A stretch of 64,000 nt of DNA from Pseudomonas paraeruginosa PA7 (GTDB lineage Bacteria > Pseudomonadota > Gammaproteobacteria > Pseudomonadales > Pseudomonadaceae). The stretch is from positions 496,001-560,000 of the forward strand of contig NC_009656.1 in assembly GCF_000017205.1 (NCBI RefSeq), given 5' to 3'. Below, piece after piece: positions 8,200 to 17,198 of the stretch (position 1 is its first letter; every line of letters starts with the position of its first letter). Under the pieces are notes generated by a model. It did no database searches. It was not told the DNA's origin and saw only the letters and a program-made list of their open reading frames with translations. The position numbers and the translations under genes are program-made.

Positions 8200-9348
8200 A
8201 TGGAATTCGAAAAGCTGCTGCGCCTGATGGTGGAGAAAGGCGGCTCCGACCTGTTCATCACCGCCGGCGTGCCGCCGTCGATGAAGGTCAACGGTCGGGT
8301 GATGCCGGTGACCAAGACCCCGCTGTCGCCGGAGCAGACCCGCGAGACCGTGCTCGGCGTGATGAACGAGCAGCAGCGCCGCGATTTCGCCGAGAACCAC
8401 GAGTGCAACTTCGCCATCAGCGCCCGCGGCATCGGCCGCTTCCGGGTCAGCGCCTTTTACCAGCGCAACCTGGTGGGCATGGTGCTGCGCCGGATCGAGA
8501 CCAACATTCCCACCCTGGACGAGCTGAAGCTCCCGGAAATCCTCAAGAAGCTGGCGCTGACCAAGCGCGGCCTGGTGATCTTCGTCGGCGCCACCGGCAC
8601 CGGCAAGTCCACTTCGCTGGCGGCGATGATCGGCTACCGCAACAAGAACTCCACCGGGCACATCATCTCCATCGAGGACCCGATCGAATACATCCACCAG
8701 CACCAGGGCTGCATCGTCACCCAGCGCGAGGTGGGGCTGGATACCGACTCCTTCGAGGTGGCGCTGAAGAACACCCTGCGCCAGGCACCGGACGTGATCA
8801 TGATCGGCGAGGTGCGCTCGCGGGAGACCATGGACCACGCCGTGGCCTTCGCCGAGACCGGCCACCTGTGCCTGGCGACGTTGCACGCGAACAACGCCAA
8901 CCAGGCGCTGGAGCGGATCATCCACTTCTTCCCGGCCGACCGTCATGGCCAGGTGTGGATGGACCTGTCGCTGAACCTCAAGGCGATCGTCGCCCAGCAA
9001 CTGGTGCCGACCCCCGACGGCAAGGGGCGGCGGGCGGTGATCGAGGTGCTGCTGAACACCCCGCTGGCCGCCGACCTGATCCGCAAGGGCGAGGTGCACG
9101 AGCTCAAGCCGCTGATGAAGCGCTCCACCGAGCAAGGCATGCAGACCTTCGACCAGGCGCTGTACCAGCTCTACACCCAGGGCGAGATCACCTACGAGGA
9201 CGCCCTGGCCCACGCCGACTCGGCCAACGACCTGCGGCTGATGATCAAGCTCGGTTCGGAAAGCGACGCCGACCATCTGTCGAGCATGACCCAGGGCCTG
9301 AGCCTGGAGATCACCGACGACGACCCGGCCGGTCGGCGCTTCCGCTGA
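8200..9348 (+). CDS. pilU: PilT-like retraction accessory ATPase PilU
   Basis: A 382-residue PilT paralogue. Walker A is GATGTGKST (130-138, Lys136) and Walker B is APDVIMIGEVRS. Blocks TLHANNANQALERI and LIRKGEVHEL match the retraction ATPase plan, although PilT's AIRNLIRE is replaced by DLIRKGEV. The tail of about 40 residues after the ATPase core is acidic (SDADHLSSM, TDDDPAGRR), a PilU feature. PilU works together with PilT, adding force to retraction. The start is the ATG at 8200; a GTG at 8185 is possible but less likely. The stop lies 7 bases from that of convergent czcD, leaving no room for a terminator. Confidence 0.97.
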   Translation: MEFEKLLRLMVEKGGSDLFITAGVPPSMKVNGRVMPVTKTPLSPEQTRETVLGVMNEQQRRDFAENHECNFAISARGIGRFRVSAFYQRNLVGMVLRRIETNIPTLDELKLPEILKKLALTKRGLVIFVGATGTGKSTSLAAMIGYRNKNSTGHIISIEDPIEYIHQHQGCIVTQREVGLDTDSFEVALKNTLRQAPDVIMIGEVRSRETMDHAVAFAETGHLCLATLHANNANQALERIIHFFPADRHGQVWMDLSLNLKAIVAQQLVPTPDGKGRRAVIEVLLNTPLAADLIRKGEVHELKPLMKRSTEQGMQTFDQALYQLYTQGEITYEDALAHADSANDLRLMIKLGSESDADHLSSMTQGLSLEITDDDPAGRRFR

Positions 9349-9355
9349 GCCGCGC

Positions 9356-10255
9356 TCAGTAGGCCAGTGGTTCCTCGGCCTGGGCGCAGGCCGAGGTTTC
9401 CAGTTGCAGGGTGCTGTGTTCGATCTCGTAGCGGTCGTGCAGCAGCGCCTTCACCGTTCCCAGCAGCGCCTCGGCGTCGACCTGGTTGGGATCGTAGACC
9501 AGGTGGCTGGTCAGGCTGATCTTGCCGCTGGTGATCGACCACACGTGGAGGTCGTGCAGCCCGGTCACGCCGGGAATCCCCAGCAGCGCCTCGCGCAGCT
9601 CGGCCAGTTGGATTTCCTTCGGCACCCCTTCGAGCAGCACGTGCAGGCTTTCACGCAGCAGAATCCAGGTGCGTGGCAGGACCCAGAAGCCGATCAGCAC
9701 CGCCACCAGCGAGTCGACCCAGGCCCAGCCGGTGACGCGGATGACGATCGCCGCGACGATCACCCCCAGCGAGCCGAGCATGTCGCTCCAGACTTCCAGG
9801 TAGGCGCCCTTGACGTTCAGGCTGTTACCCTGGGCCGGTGCCAGCAGGCGCATGCTGGCCAGGTTCACCAGCAGGCCGAGGACGGCGATCACCAGCATGC
9901 CGACGGACTGGATCTCCGCCGGCTGGCTGAGCCGCTCGTAGGCCGCGTAGAGAATATAGAAGGCCACGCCGAACAGCAGGATCGCATTGAACGCCGCGGC
10001 GAGTATCTCGAAGCGGTGGTAGCCGTAGGTCAGGCGATCGTTGGTCGGGCGCTTGGCGATGTTGATCGCGGCCAGGGCGATGACCAGGGCCATGGCGTCG
10101 GTGAGCATGTGCGCGGCGTCGGAGATCAGCGCCAGGCTGCCGGTGAGGATGCCGCCGACGACCTCGGCGACGAGGAAGCTGCCGGTCAGCAAAAGGGCCC
10201 ATTTCAGGCGGGTTTCGTTGGTCTGGGCGAAACTGTGCTCGTGTCCGGCGCTCAT
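9356..10255 (-). CDS. czcD: CDF-family divalent metal exporter
   Basis: A 299-residue cation diffusion facilitator. Six transmembrane helices occupy about residues 17-205, followed by a cytoplasmic ferredoxin-like domain from about 205 on. The TM2 metal site is in LISDAAHMLTDA and the TM5 site in LEVWSDMLGS; the Asp residues expected for Zn/Co/Cd transport are present. The N-terminal HEH and C-terminal HDLHVW are also typical. It works as a proton antiporter exporting zinc-type metals into the periplasm. PAO1 PA0397 is called CzcD, alongside two other CDF proteins in that genome. It is monocistronic and divergent from the TM2-protein gene across about 150 bases. Confidence 0.93.
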   Translation of the reverse strand: MSAGHEHSFAQTNETRLKWALLLTGSFLVAEVVGGILTGSLALISDAAHMLTDAMALVIALAAINIAKRPTNDRLTYGYHRFEILAAAFNAILLFGVAFYILYAAYERLSQPAEIQSVGMLVIAVLGLLVNLASMRLLAPAQGNSLNVKGAYLEVWSDMLGSLGVIVAAIVIRVTGWAWVDSLVAVLIGFWVLPRTWILLRESLHVLLEGVPKEIQLAELREALLGIPGVTGLHDLHVWSITSGKISLTSHLVYDPNQVDAEALLGTVKALLHDRYEIEHSTLQLETSACAQAEEPLAY

Positions 10256-10407
10256 GGCGGCTCCTGGGGCGGTTGCGGCAGAACCAGCCTACAGGATAGG
10301 CAATTGCAAAACTGTCATGCGCCGGCACGCTCTGGCGCGGCGTCCGCCGCTCCGCTACCCTGCGGCTCAGACGCGGCCGCAGGCGCCGCATGGAACAAGG
10401 GGGACGC

Positions 10408-10812
10408 ATGACGCAGCAGCACGACACCCACAGCAAGGCCATTGGCTACCTGCTGTGGATCTTCGGTTTCACCGGTTCGCACCGCTTCTATTACGGCAAG
10501 CCGATCACCGGGACCATCTGGTTCTTCACCTTCGGCCTGTTCTTCATCGGCTGGATCGTCGACCTGTTCCTCATTCCATCGATGGACCGCGAGGCCGACC
10601 GCCGTTTCCAGGGCGGTAACCTGGACTACAATGTGGCCTGGATCCTGCTCACCTTCCTCGGCGCACTGGGTGTGCACCGGATGTACATGGGCAAGTGGAT
10701 CACCGGGATCATCTACCTGTTCACTGGCGGCCTGTTCTTCCTCGGCGTGCTCTACGATTTCTGGACCCTCAACGGACAGGTGTCCGAGCGCAACGGGCCG
10801 CAGCGCATCTGA
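10408..10812 (+). CDS. TM2-domain membrane protein with an internal duplication
   Basis: A 134-residue small membrane protein made of two TM2 units. Unit one (about 9-60) reads AIGYLLWIFGFTGSHRFYYG, then ITGTIWFFTFGLFFIGWIVD. Unit two (about 74-122) repeats it with ILLTFLGALGVHRMYMG and ITGIIYLFTGGLFFLGVLYD. Each unit has two helices joined by a short turn with the G-x-H-R-(F/M)-Y-x-G motif, so four membrane spans in all. I chose the ATG at 10408 because AAGGGGG precedes it; the ATG at 10390 adds MEQGGR with no ribosome site. A strong terminator follows 20 bases after the stop. No function is assigned. Confidence 0.85.
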   Translation: MTQQHDTHSKAIGYLLWIFGFTGSHRFYYGKPITGTIWFFTFGLFFIGWIVDLFLIPSMDREADRRFQGGNLDYNVAWILLTFLGALGVHRMYMGKWITGIIYLFTGGLFFLGVLYDFWTLNGQVSERNGPQRI

Positions 10813-10832
10813 GGTCCGTCGCCAGTCGCGAG

Positions 10833-10858
10833 AAAGCCCGCCATCCGGCGGGCTTTTT
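10833..10858 (+). terminator. Rho-independent terminator after the TM2 gene
   Basis: A perfect 10-bp stem, AAAGCCCGCC with GGCGGGCTTT, around a 4-base loop (ATCC), followed by T residues. It starts 20 bases after the stop codon. The same 29-base string recurs in inverse orientation at 13810-13838. Confidence 0.9.
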
Positions 10859-11053
10859 CATGGGCCTCGTGGCGGTCGGCGGGAATCCTTCCGGCGGCCG
10901 CAAGGAACCAAAGGTTCTAACGTTCTACCTGTAGGTTATTGGCGCCCGCGCGCGCCAGCCCCTATGGTCTGCAGGCCCCAGAACGGATAGGTGCAATGGC
11001 TCACGAGGCCGCGCACCGTATCGCTCCGTACGGAAACACCGATAGGAGAAGAG

Positions 11054-12427
11054 ATGACTTCCGACTCACGCCCCGCCGTGCTCGACCTGATCGGCAATAC
11101 CCCGCTGGTTCGCGTGACGCGCTTCGATACCGGCCCCTGCACCCTGTTCCTCAAGCTCGAATCGCAGAACCCCGGCGGCTCCATCAAGGACCGCATCGGC
11201 GTCGCCATGATCGAGGCCGCCGAACGCGACGGTCGCCTGCGGCCCGGTGGCACCATCGTCGAGGCCACCGCCGGCAACACCGGCCTCGGCCTGGCCCTGG
11301 TCGGCCGCGCCAAGGGCTACCGGGTGGTGCTGGTGGTGCCGGACAAGATGTCCACCGAGAAGGTCCTGCACCTGCGCGCCATGGGCGCCGAGGTGCACAT
11401 CACCCGCTCGGACGTCGGCAAGGGCCATCCGGAGTACTACCAGGACGTTGCCGCGCGTCTGGCGCAGGACATTCCCGGCGCCTTCTTCGCCGACCAGTTC
11501 AACAACCCGGCCAACCCGCTGGCCCACGAGTGCGGCACCGGCCCGGAGCTCTGGGCGCAGACCGGCCACGACCTCGACGCCGTCGTCGTCGGCGTCGGCT
11601 CTTCCGGCACCCTGACCGGGCTGACGCGGTTCTTCCAGAAGGTCCAGCCGGATCTGGAGATGGTCCTCGCCGATCCGCAGGGCTCGATCATGGCCGAGTA
11701 CTCGCGCTCCGGGACCTTGGGAACGCCCGGCTCCTGGGCGGTGGAAGGCATCGGTGAAGACTTCGTGCCGGCCATCGCCGATCTTTCCAGCGTGCGCCAC
11801 GCCTATTCCATCGGTGACGAGGAAAGCTTCGCCATGGCCCGCGAGCTGCTGCGGGTCGAGGGCATCCCCGGCGGCTCCTCCACCGGCACCCTGCTGGCCG
11901 CGGCGCTGCGCTACTGCCGCGAGCAGACGGAGCCGAAGCGGGTGGTCAGCTTCGTCTGCGATACCGGTACCCGCTACCTGTCGAAGATCTACAACGACCA
12001 GTGGATGACCGATCAGGGCCTGCTCCAGCGCAAGCATTATGGCGACCTGCGCGACATCATCGCGCGGCGCTTCGAGGAGGGCCGGGTGATCAGCGTCGGC
12101 CCGGACGACACCTTGCTCACCGCCTTCCAGCGCATGCGCCTGGCCGACGTTTCGCAATTGCCGGTGCTGGACAACGGAAAACTGGTCGGCGTGATCGACG
12201 AGTCGGATATCCTGCTCGGCGTGCACGCCGATGCGCCGCGCTTCCGCGATGCGGTAAGCAGCGCGATGAACGCCGCGCCGGAGACCCTGGCTCCCGGCGC
12301 CAGCCTGGGCGAGTTGCAGGCGGTCCTCGACCGCGGTCTGGTGGCGATCGTCGCAGACGCCAGCGGCTTCCACGGCCTGATCACCCGTTTCGACCTGTTG
12401 AACCATTTGCGGAGAAAGCTCACATGA
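11054..12427 (+). CDS. Cystathionine beta-synthase (PLP plus CBS domains)
   Basis: A 457-residue fold-type II PLP enzyme condensing homocysteine and serine to cystathionine, the first step of reverse transsulfuration. The PLP lysine is Lys45 in NPGGSIKDRIG, the substrate loop is EATAGNTGLGLA (70-81), and GVGSSGTLTG binds the PLP phosphate. From about residue 335 two CBS motifs follow (VGPDDTLLTAFQRM..VSQLPVL and a shorter second one), which may bind an adenosyl ligand. No N-terminal heme segment is present, unlike the animal enzyme. AGGAGAAGAG precedes the ATG at 11054, so the upstream ATG at 10991 is rejected. Its stop overlaps the next start (ATGA). Confidence 0.94.
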   Translation: MTSDSRPAVLDLIGNTPLVRVTRFDTGPCTLFLKLESQNPGGSIKDRIGVAMIEAAERDGRLRPGGTIVEATAGNTGLGLALVGRAKGYRVVLVVPDKMSTEKVLHLRAMGAEVHITRSDVGKGHPEYYQDVAARLAQDIPGAFFADQFNNPANPLAHECGTGPELWAQTGHDLDAVVVGVGSSGTLTGLTRFFQKVQPDLEMVLADPQGSIMAEYSRSGTLGTPGSWAVEGIGEDFVPAIADLSSVRHAYSIGDEESFAMARELLRVEGIPGGSSTGTLLAAALRYCREQTEPKRVVSFVCDTGTRYLSKIYNDQWMTDQGLLQRKHYGDLRDIIARRFEEGRVISVGPDDTLLTAFQRMRLADVSQLPVLDNGKLVGVIDESDILLGVHADAPRFRDAVSSAMNAAPETLAPGASLGELQAVLDRGLVAIVADASGFHGLITRFDLLNHLRRKLT

Positions 12428-13608
12428 GCCAGCACGACCAGAACCCCGACGCCCCGGCCCAGGCCTTCGCGACCCGGGTCATCCACGCCGGGCAGGCCCC
12501 CGATCCCTCGACCGGCGCGATCATGCCGCCGATCTACGCCAATTCCACCTACATCCAGGAAAGCCCCGGGGTGCACAAGGGGCTCGACTATGGCCGCTCG
12601 CACAACCCGACGCGCTGGGCCCTGGAGCGCTGCGTCGCCGACCTCGAAGGCGGCGCCCAGGCGTTCGCCTTCGCCTCCGGCCTGGCGGCGATCTCCTCGG
12701 TGCTGGAACTGCTCGACGCCGGCTCCCACATCGTTTCCGGCAATGACCTCTACGGCGGTACCTTCCGCCTGTTCGAGCGGGTCCGCCGGCGCAGCGCCGG
12801 GCATCGCTTCAGCTTCGTCGATCCGACCGACCTGTCGGCCTTCGAGGCCGCGCTGACCCCGGAAACCCGCATGATCTGGGTGGAAACCCCGAGCAATCCG
12901 CTGCTGCGCCTCACCGACCTGCGCGCCATCGCCCAGCTCTGCCGCGCCCGCGGCATCATCAGCGTGGCCGACAACACCTTCGCCAGTCCCTATATCCAGC
13001 GTCCCCTGGAGCTGGGCTTCGACGTGGTGGTGCACTCCACCACCAAGTACCTGAACGGCCACTCCGATGTGATCGGCGGCATCGCCATCGTTGGCGACAA
13101 CCCGGACCTGCGCGAACGCCTGGGCTTCCTGCAGAACTCGGTGGGCGCCATCTCCGGGCCGTTCGACGCCTTCCTCACCCTGCGCGGGGTGAAGACCCTG
13201 GCGCTGCGCATGGAGCGCCACTGCAGCAATGCCCTGGCCCTGGCCCAGTGGCTGGAGCGTCAGCCGCAGGTGGCGCGGGTGTACTATCCCGGGCTGGCTT
13301 CGCACCCGCAGCATGAGCTGGCGAAACGGCAGATGCGTGGTTTCGGCGGGATGATCTCCCTCGACCTGCGCTGCGACCTGGCCGGCGCCCGGCGGTTCCT
13401 GGAGAACGTACGGATCTTCTCCCTGGCGGAGAGCCTGGGCGGGGTGGAAAGCCTGATCGAGCATCCGGCGATCATGACCCACGCCAGCATCCCGGCGGAA
13501 ACCCGTGCCGAACTGGGCATCGGTGACTCGCTGATCCGCCTGTCGGTGGGCGTCGAGGCGCTGGAGGACCTGCAGGCCGACCTGGCGCAGGCGCTGGCGA
13601 AGATCTGA
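12424..13608 (+). CDS. Cystathionine gamma-lyase-type PLP enzyme
   Basis: A 394-residue Cys/Met-metabolism PLP enzyme. Lys208 in VVHSTTKYLNGHSDVIGG is the cofactor lysine and Asp183 in VADNTFASPY pairs with the pyridine nitrogen. ETPSNPLL and SLGGVESLIEHP are further family blocks. Paired with the preceding synthase by a 4-base ATGA overlap, it should cleave cystathionine to cysteine, 2-oxobutyrate and ammonia, so homocysteine sulfur from methionine reaches cysteine. Close relatives include cystathionine beta-lyase and methionine gamma-lyase; the context favours gamma-lyase. The operon ends at the bidirectional terminator at 13811. Confidence 0.92.
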   Translation: MSQHDQNPDAPAQAFATRVIHAGQAPDPSTGAIMPPIYANSTYIQESPGVHKGLDYGRSHNPTRWALERCVADLEGGAQAFAFASGLAAISSVLELLDAGSHIVSGNDLYGGTFRLFERVRRRSAGHRFSFVDPTDLSAFEAALTPETRMIWVETPSNPLLRLTDLRAIAQLCRARGIISVADNTFASPYIQRPLELGFDVVVHSTTKYLNGHSDVIGGIAIVGDNPDLRERLGFLQNSVGAISGPFDAFLTLRGVKTLALRMERHCSNALALAQWLERQPQVARVYYPGLASHPQHELAKRQMRGFGGMISLDLRCDLAGARRFLENVRIFSLAESLGGVESLIEHPAIMTHASIPAETRAELGIGDSLIRLSVGVEALEDLQADLAQALAKI

Positions 13609-13676
13609 GGCTCCGCAGGGAGCGGCGCCGACCGGCGCGGCTGCCGGCCATCGGGTGTTTCCGGCGAGCATGCCTC

Positions 13677-13703
13677 GGCGGATAACGCTCCGCGTTATTC
13701 GCC
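13677..13703. repeat. Palindromic intergenic element of the GGATAACGC type
   Basis: An imperfect inverted repeat, GGCGGATAACGC, 3-base loop, GCGTTATTCGCC, in the 246-base gap after the gamma-lyase gene. Elements of this shape, which fold into a GC-capped hairpin, are scattered between genes in P. aeruginosa; that is from memory. Apart from this and the terminator at 13811 I see nothing else in the gap. Confidence 0.55.
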
Positions 13704-13810
13704 CTGCCGTTGAGGCGGGTTGGTGGCAGAGGCTTCCCGTCTCCCCTCCTTTCCGGGAGAGGCCGCCCGCCCCGGCAACGGATAGGCCCCCGCAATCGCG
13801 AACGCGAAGA

Positions 13811-13842
13811 TGAAAAAGCCCGCCGGATGGCGGGCTTTTTCA
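13811..13842. terminator. Bidirectional terminator between the gamma-lyase gene and pyrC'
   Basis: A perfect 14-bp stem, TGAAAAAGCCCGCC with GGCGGGCTTTTTCA, around a GGAT loop. A-run and T-run flanks make it work in both directions for the two convergent operons. It shares 29 bases, inverted, with the terminator at 10833. Confidence 0.93.
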
Positions 13843-13854
13843 TGCTGGCAGGGA

Positions 13855-15126
13855 TCAACCCTCGTGGGTCAGGTGTCCGTCCACCAGGGTGTAGCGCACC
13901 CGCCCCGGCAGGCAGTGACCGATGAACGGGCTGTTCTGTCCCTTCGAGTACCAGCTTTCGCCGGCCAGGGTCGAGCCCTGCGGGTCGAACAACACAAGGT
14001 CGGCCGTCTGGCCGACCGCCAGGCGCCCGGCGGGCAGGCGCAGCGCCTGGGCCGGGCCGTGGGCGAGGCGGGCGAGCAGGGTCGGCAGGTCGAGCAGGCC
14101 GTCCTGCACCAGCGTCAACGCCAGCGGCAGCAGCAGTTCGGCGCCGCTGATGCCCGGCTCGGTGGCGGCGAACGGCGCATTCTTGGCGTCCGCCTCGTGG
14201 GGCTGGTGGTGGCTGGCGATGGCTTGTACCACGCCGCTCTTCACCGCCTCGCGCAGGGCTTCGCGGTCGGCCCTGGTGCGCAGCGGCGGTTGCACGTGGT
14301 AGAGGCTGGAGAAACCCACCAGCGCTTCGTCGGTGAGGATCAACTGGTACAGCGCCACGTCGCAGGTCACCGGCAGGCCGCGGGCCTGGGCCTGGGCGAC
14401 GAGCTCGATGCCGCGGGCGCTGGTCAGCTGGCTGAAGTGCGCGCGCACGCCGCTCTGTTCCACCAGCAGCAGGTTGCGGGCCAGGGCCACGGTCTCGGCG
14501 GTTTCCGGGATCCCGGCGAGGCCGAGGAAACTGGCGGTCGGACCTTCGTGGGCGAGCCCGCCTTCGGCGAGATCGGGATCCTGCGAGGTGAAGATCACCG
14601 TCAGGTCGAAGGTCGCCGCGTACTCCAGCGCGCGGCGCAGGATGCGGTTGCTGGCGAAGCCATGCAGGCCATTGGTGAAGGCCACGCAACCGGTGTCGCG
14701 CAGCGCCACCAGTTCCGACAGCTGCTCGCCGCCGAAGCCGCGGGTCAGTGCGCCGATGGGGTAGACCTTGGCGTTGCCGGCCTCGCGGGCGCGGTCGAGG
14801 ATCAGTTCGGCCACCGCCGGGGTGTCCAGCACCGGCCGGGTGTAGGGCGGGCAGCACAGGCTGGTGGTGCCGCCGGCGGCGGCGGCGCGGGTCTCGCTTT
14901 CGACGTTGCCCTTGCGTCCGTAGCCCGGCTCGCGCAGGGCGACGCTGAGGTCGACCAGTCCAGGCGCAGCCACCAGGCCGGCGCCGTCGAGGGTCTTCTG
15001 GGCGCTGAAGCCGGCTGGCGCGGCGCCGATGGCGACGATCCTGCCGGCCTCGATGTGGAGATCGCCGACCTGGTCCAGGCCGCTGGCCGGGTCGATGACG
15101 CGGGCGCCTCGGATACTGATGGTCAT
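13855..15126 (-). CDS. pyrC': Inactive dihydroorotase-like subunit PyrC'
   Basis: A 423-residue dihydroorotase homologue that has lost catalysis. The zinc-binding H-x-H of true enzymes (normally before LREPG) reads [13 protein letters not shown] here, near residue 60, and later metal ligands are also replaced. In Pseudomonas this protein forms the dodecameric aspartate transcarbamoylase with PyrB and is required for its assembly, while active PyrC enzymes lie elsewhere. The ATG at 15126 overlaps the pyrB stop (ATGA), fixing the stoichiometric pair. A longer open frame to 15540 is antisense-derived and rejected. Confidence 0.96.
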   Translation of the reverse strand: MTISIRGARVIDPASGLDQVGDLHIEAGRIVAIGAAPAGFSAQKTLDGAGLVAAPGLVDLSVALREPGYGRKGNVESETRAAAAGGTTSLCCPPYTRPVLDTPAVAELILDRAREAGNAKVYPIGALTRGFGGEQLSELVALRDTGCVAFTNGLHGFASNRILRRALEYAATFDLTVIFTSQDPDLAEGGLAHEGPTASFLGLAGIPETAETVALARNLLLVEQSGVRAHFSQLTSARGIELVAQAQARGLPVTCDVALYQLILTDEALVGFSSLYHVQPPLRTRADREALREAVKSGVVQAIASHHQPHEADAKNAPFAATEPGISGAELLLPLALTLVQDGLLDLPTLLARLAHGPAQALRLPAGRLAVGQTADLVLFDPQGSTLAGESWYSKGQNSPFIGHCLPGRVRYTLVDGHLTHEG

Positions 15127-16127
15127 TCGGCGTCCTCCTGTTCCAGCTGGCGTTGGGTGTTCTGGCCGCTCATGGCCATGGACAGCACCGCCATGCGGAT
15201 GGCGATGCCATAGGTGACCTGGTTGAGGATCACCGACTGGGCCCCGTCGGCCACCGCCGATTCGATCTCCACGCCACGGTTGATCGGCCCCGGGTGCATG
15301 ACGATGGCATCCGGCCTGGCCAGCTTCAGGCGCTTCTCGGTCAGGCCGTAGAGCCTGAAGAACTCGCCCTCGCTGGGCAGCAGGCCACCCTGCATGCGCT
15401 CGCGTTGCAGGCGCAGCATGATCACCACGTCGACGTCCTTCAGGCCTTCGTCGGCGTTGGTGAAGACGCGCACGCCGTACTGTTCTTCCAGGCCGACCGG
15501 CAGCAGGGTGCGCGGAGCGATCACGCGGATGTCCGGACAACCCAGGGTCTTGAGCGCCAGCATATTCGAGCGGGCCACACGTGAATGCAGGATATCGCCG
15601 ACGATCGCCACCGATAGCTGCTCGAAGTTCCCTTTGTGCCGGCGGATGGTCAGCATGTCGAGCATCCCCTGGGTGGGGTGCGCGTGGCGGCCGTCGCCGC
15701 CGTTGATCACCGCCACGTTGGGGCTGACGTGCTCGGCGATGAAGTGCGCCGCGCCCGAGTCGCTGTGGCGCACCACGAACATGTCGGCGGCCATCGCCTC
15801 CAGGTTGCGCAGGGTGTCGGTGAGCGTCTCGCCCTTGCTGGTGGAGGAGGTCGATACGTTGAGGCTGATCACGTCGGCCGACAGCCGCTGGGCGGCCAGC
15901 TCGAAGGTGGTGCGGGTGCGCGTGGAGTTCTCGAAGAACACGTTGCAGACGGTCTTGCCGCGCAGCAGCGGGACCTTCTTCACCGCGCGGGCGCCGACTT
16001 CCAGGAAGGAGTCGGCGGTGTCGAGGATTTCGGTGAGCAGCTCGCGGGGCAAACCGTCGAGCGAGATGAAGTGGCGCAGCTGGCCCTGGTCGTTGAGCTG
16101 CAGCGGGCGCTTGGCGTCTGTCGGCAT
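15123..16127 (-). CDS. pyrB: Aspartate carbamoyltransferase catalytic subunit
   Basis: A 334-residue transcarbamoylase for the first committed step of pyrimidine synthesis. The carbamoyl-phosphate motif STRTRTTF lies at residues 68-75, SKGE (97-100) supplies the loop lysine, and HPTQGMLD starts at 150; the aspartate-binding region follows near [11 protein letters not shown]. It has the N-terminal extension typical of class A pseudomonad enzymes, relative to the E. coli chain, which carries the nucleotide effector site. It is 23 bases after pyrR and overlaps pyrC' by 4 bases. Confidence 0.97.
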   Translation of the reverse strand: MPTDAKRPLQLNDQGQLRHFISLDGLPRELLTEILDTADSFLEVGARAVKKVPLLRGKTVCNVFFENSTRTRTTFELAAQRLSADVISLNVSTSSTSKGETLTDTLRNLEAMAADMFVVRHSDSGAAHFIAEHVSPNVAVINGGDGRHAHPTQGMLDMLTIRRHKGNFEQLSVAIVGDILHSRVARSNMLALKTLGCPDIRVIAPRTLLPVGLEEQYGVRVFTNADEGLKDVDVVIMLRLQRERMQGGLLPSEGEFFRLYGLTEKRLKLARPDAIVMHPGPINRGVEIESAVADGAQSVILNQVTYGIAIRMAVLSMAMSGQNTQRQLEQEDAE

Positions 16128-16150
16128 GGGGCAGGCCCTAGTGAAGAGGA

Positions 16151-16663
16151 TCAGGAAGCGGGGGAGAGGACCTTGCGCTCGAGGGCGAGCGGTGCGGGAC
16201 CGACCAATTTTACCCGTTCATCGCGGCCCAGGGACAGGGTCTGGCCGACCACGTCGGGGCGGATCGGCAGTTCGCGGGCATTCAGGTCGAGCAGGCAGAC
16301 CAGGGTCACGCTGGCCGGGCGTCCGTAGTCGAACAGTTCGTTGAGCGCGGCGCGGATGGTCCGGCCGCTCATCAGCACGTCGTCCACCAGGACCAGGTGC
16401 TGGCCGTCGATCTCGAACGGCAGCGCCGACGGTCGGACCTGCGGGTGCAGGCCGTTCCGGGTGAAGTCGTCGCGGTAGAAGGAGACGTCGAGGGTGCCCA
16501 GCGGTTCTTCGTTGCCCAGCGCCTTCAGCAGGGCTTCGGCGACCCAGATACCGCCGGTGTGGATGCCGACGTAGCGTGGCCGCTCGATGCCACGCTCGGC
16601 GAGATGGGCGCGCAGGTCGCTGGCCATGCGCGGCAGCAGTTCGGCGGGGTTGGGTAGGCTCAT
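16151..16663 (-). CDS. pyrR: Pyrimidine operon regulator/uracil phosphoribosyltransferase PyrR
   Basis: A 170-residue type I phosphoribosyltransferase-fold protein. The PRPP loop [12 protein letters not shown] lies at 91-102. In Bacillus PyrR binds pyr mRNA and attenuates transcription; in Pseudomonas it heads pyrR-pyrB-pyrC' and has a regulatory role, with enzymatic uracil phosphoribosyltransferase activity uncertain. I do not see an anti-terminator leader in front of it. The ATG at 16663 has AGGAG at good spacing; the extended frame to 16726 is rejected. The 100 bases up to ruvX contain no obvious feature. Confidence 0.95.
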   Translation of the reverse strand: MSLPNPAELLPRMASDLRAHLAERGIERPRYVGIHTGGIWVAEALLKALGNEEPLGTLDVSFYRDDFTRNGLHPQVRPSALPFEIDGQHLVLVDDVLMSGRTIRAALNELFDYGRPASVTLVCLLDLNARELPIRPDVVGQTLSLGRDERVKLVGPAPLALERKVLSPAS

Positions 16664-16763
16664 GGTGGCTCCTCGCTGACATCGATGGGATGGCCGCCGG
16701 GGCGGAGGGCGCCCGCGGTGGCGCAAGCTTAGCGGCGGTCGGCGCGGCGCCGGCTGCCGTGGG

Positions 16764-17198
16764 TCAATTCGGGTGTTCGGCCAGCCAGCCTTCCAGCAGC
16801 AGGGCGGCGGCCAGGGCGTCGACCGGACGCTCGCGGTAGCCGTCGCGCTGGCCCTGGGCCAGGCGTTCGCCTTTGGCGGCGTAGGTGGTCAGGCGCTCGT
16901 CGTGGGTAAACACCGGCAGGTTGAAGCGGCCGTTGAGGCGGCGGCCGAACTTCTCGGCGCGCTCGCTCATTTCACTGGGGCTGCCGTCCATGTTCAGCGG
17001 CAGGCCGACGACGATGGCGTCCGGCTGCCATTCCTTGATCAGGGCTTCCACGCGGTTCCAGTCCGGTACCCCGTTCTGCGCCTTCAGCACGCACAGCTCG
17101 CGAGCCTGGCCGGTGACCGCCTGGCCGACGGCGACACCGATCTGCCGGGTGCCGTAGTCGAAGCCCAGCAGCAGGCGCAGCGGCTTGTCGGCGGCCAT
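16764..17198 (-). CDS. ruvX: YqgF/RuvX RNase H-fold nuclease
   Basis: A 144-residue YqgF protein. The RNase H-like [11 protein letters not shown] block (13-23) carries the first catalytic Asp (14); [19 protein letters not shown] and DERLTT carry further conserved residues, and the last acidic residue is in [15 protein letters not shown]. The family is a Holliday-junction resolvase candidate and in E. coli trims the 5' end of 16S rRNA. Its start overlaps the algH stop by one base (TGATG), a pairing (algH/yqgE-yqgF) that is conserved in gamma-proteobacteria. Confidence 0.95.
   Translation of the reverse strand: MAADKPLRLLLGFDYGTRQIGVAVGQAVTGQARELCVLKAQNGVPDWNRVEALIKEWQPDAIVVGLPLNMDGSPSEMSERAEKFGRRLNGRFNLPVFTHDERLTTYAAKGERLAQGQRDGYRERPVDALAAALLLEGWLAEHPN

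Noticed and set aside
10921..10960. Short repeats (AACC/GGTT, ACCT/AGGT) before the cystathionine synthase gene
   Set aside because: Arms of four bases are too short to stand out from chance; no known operator matches.
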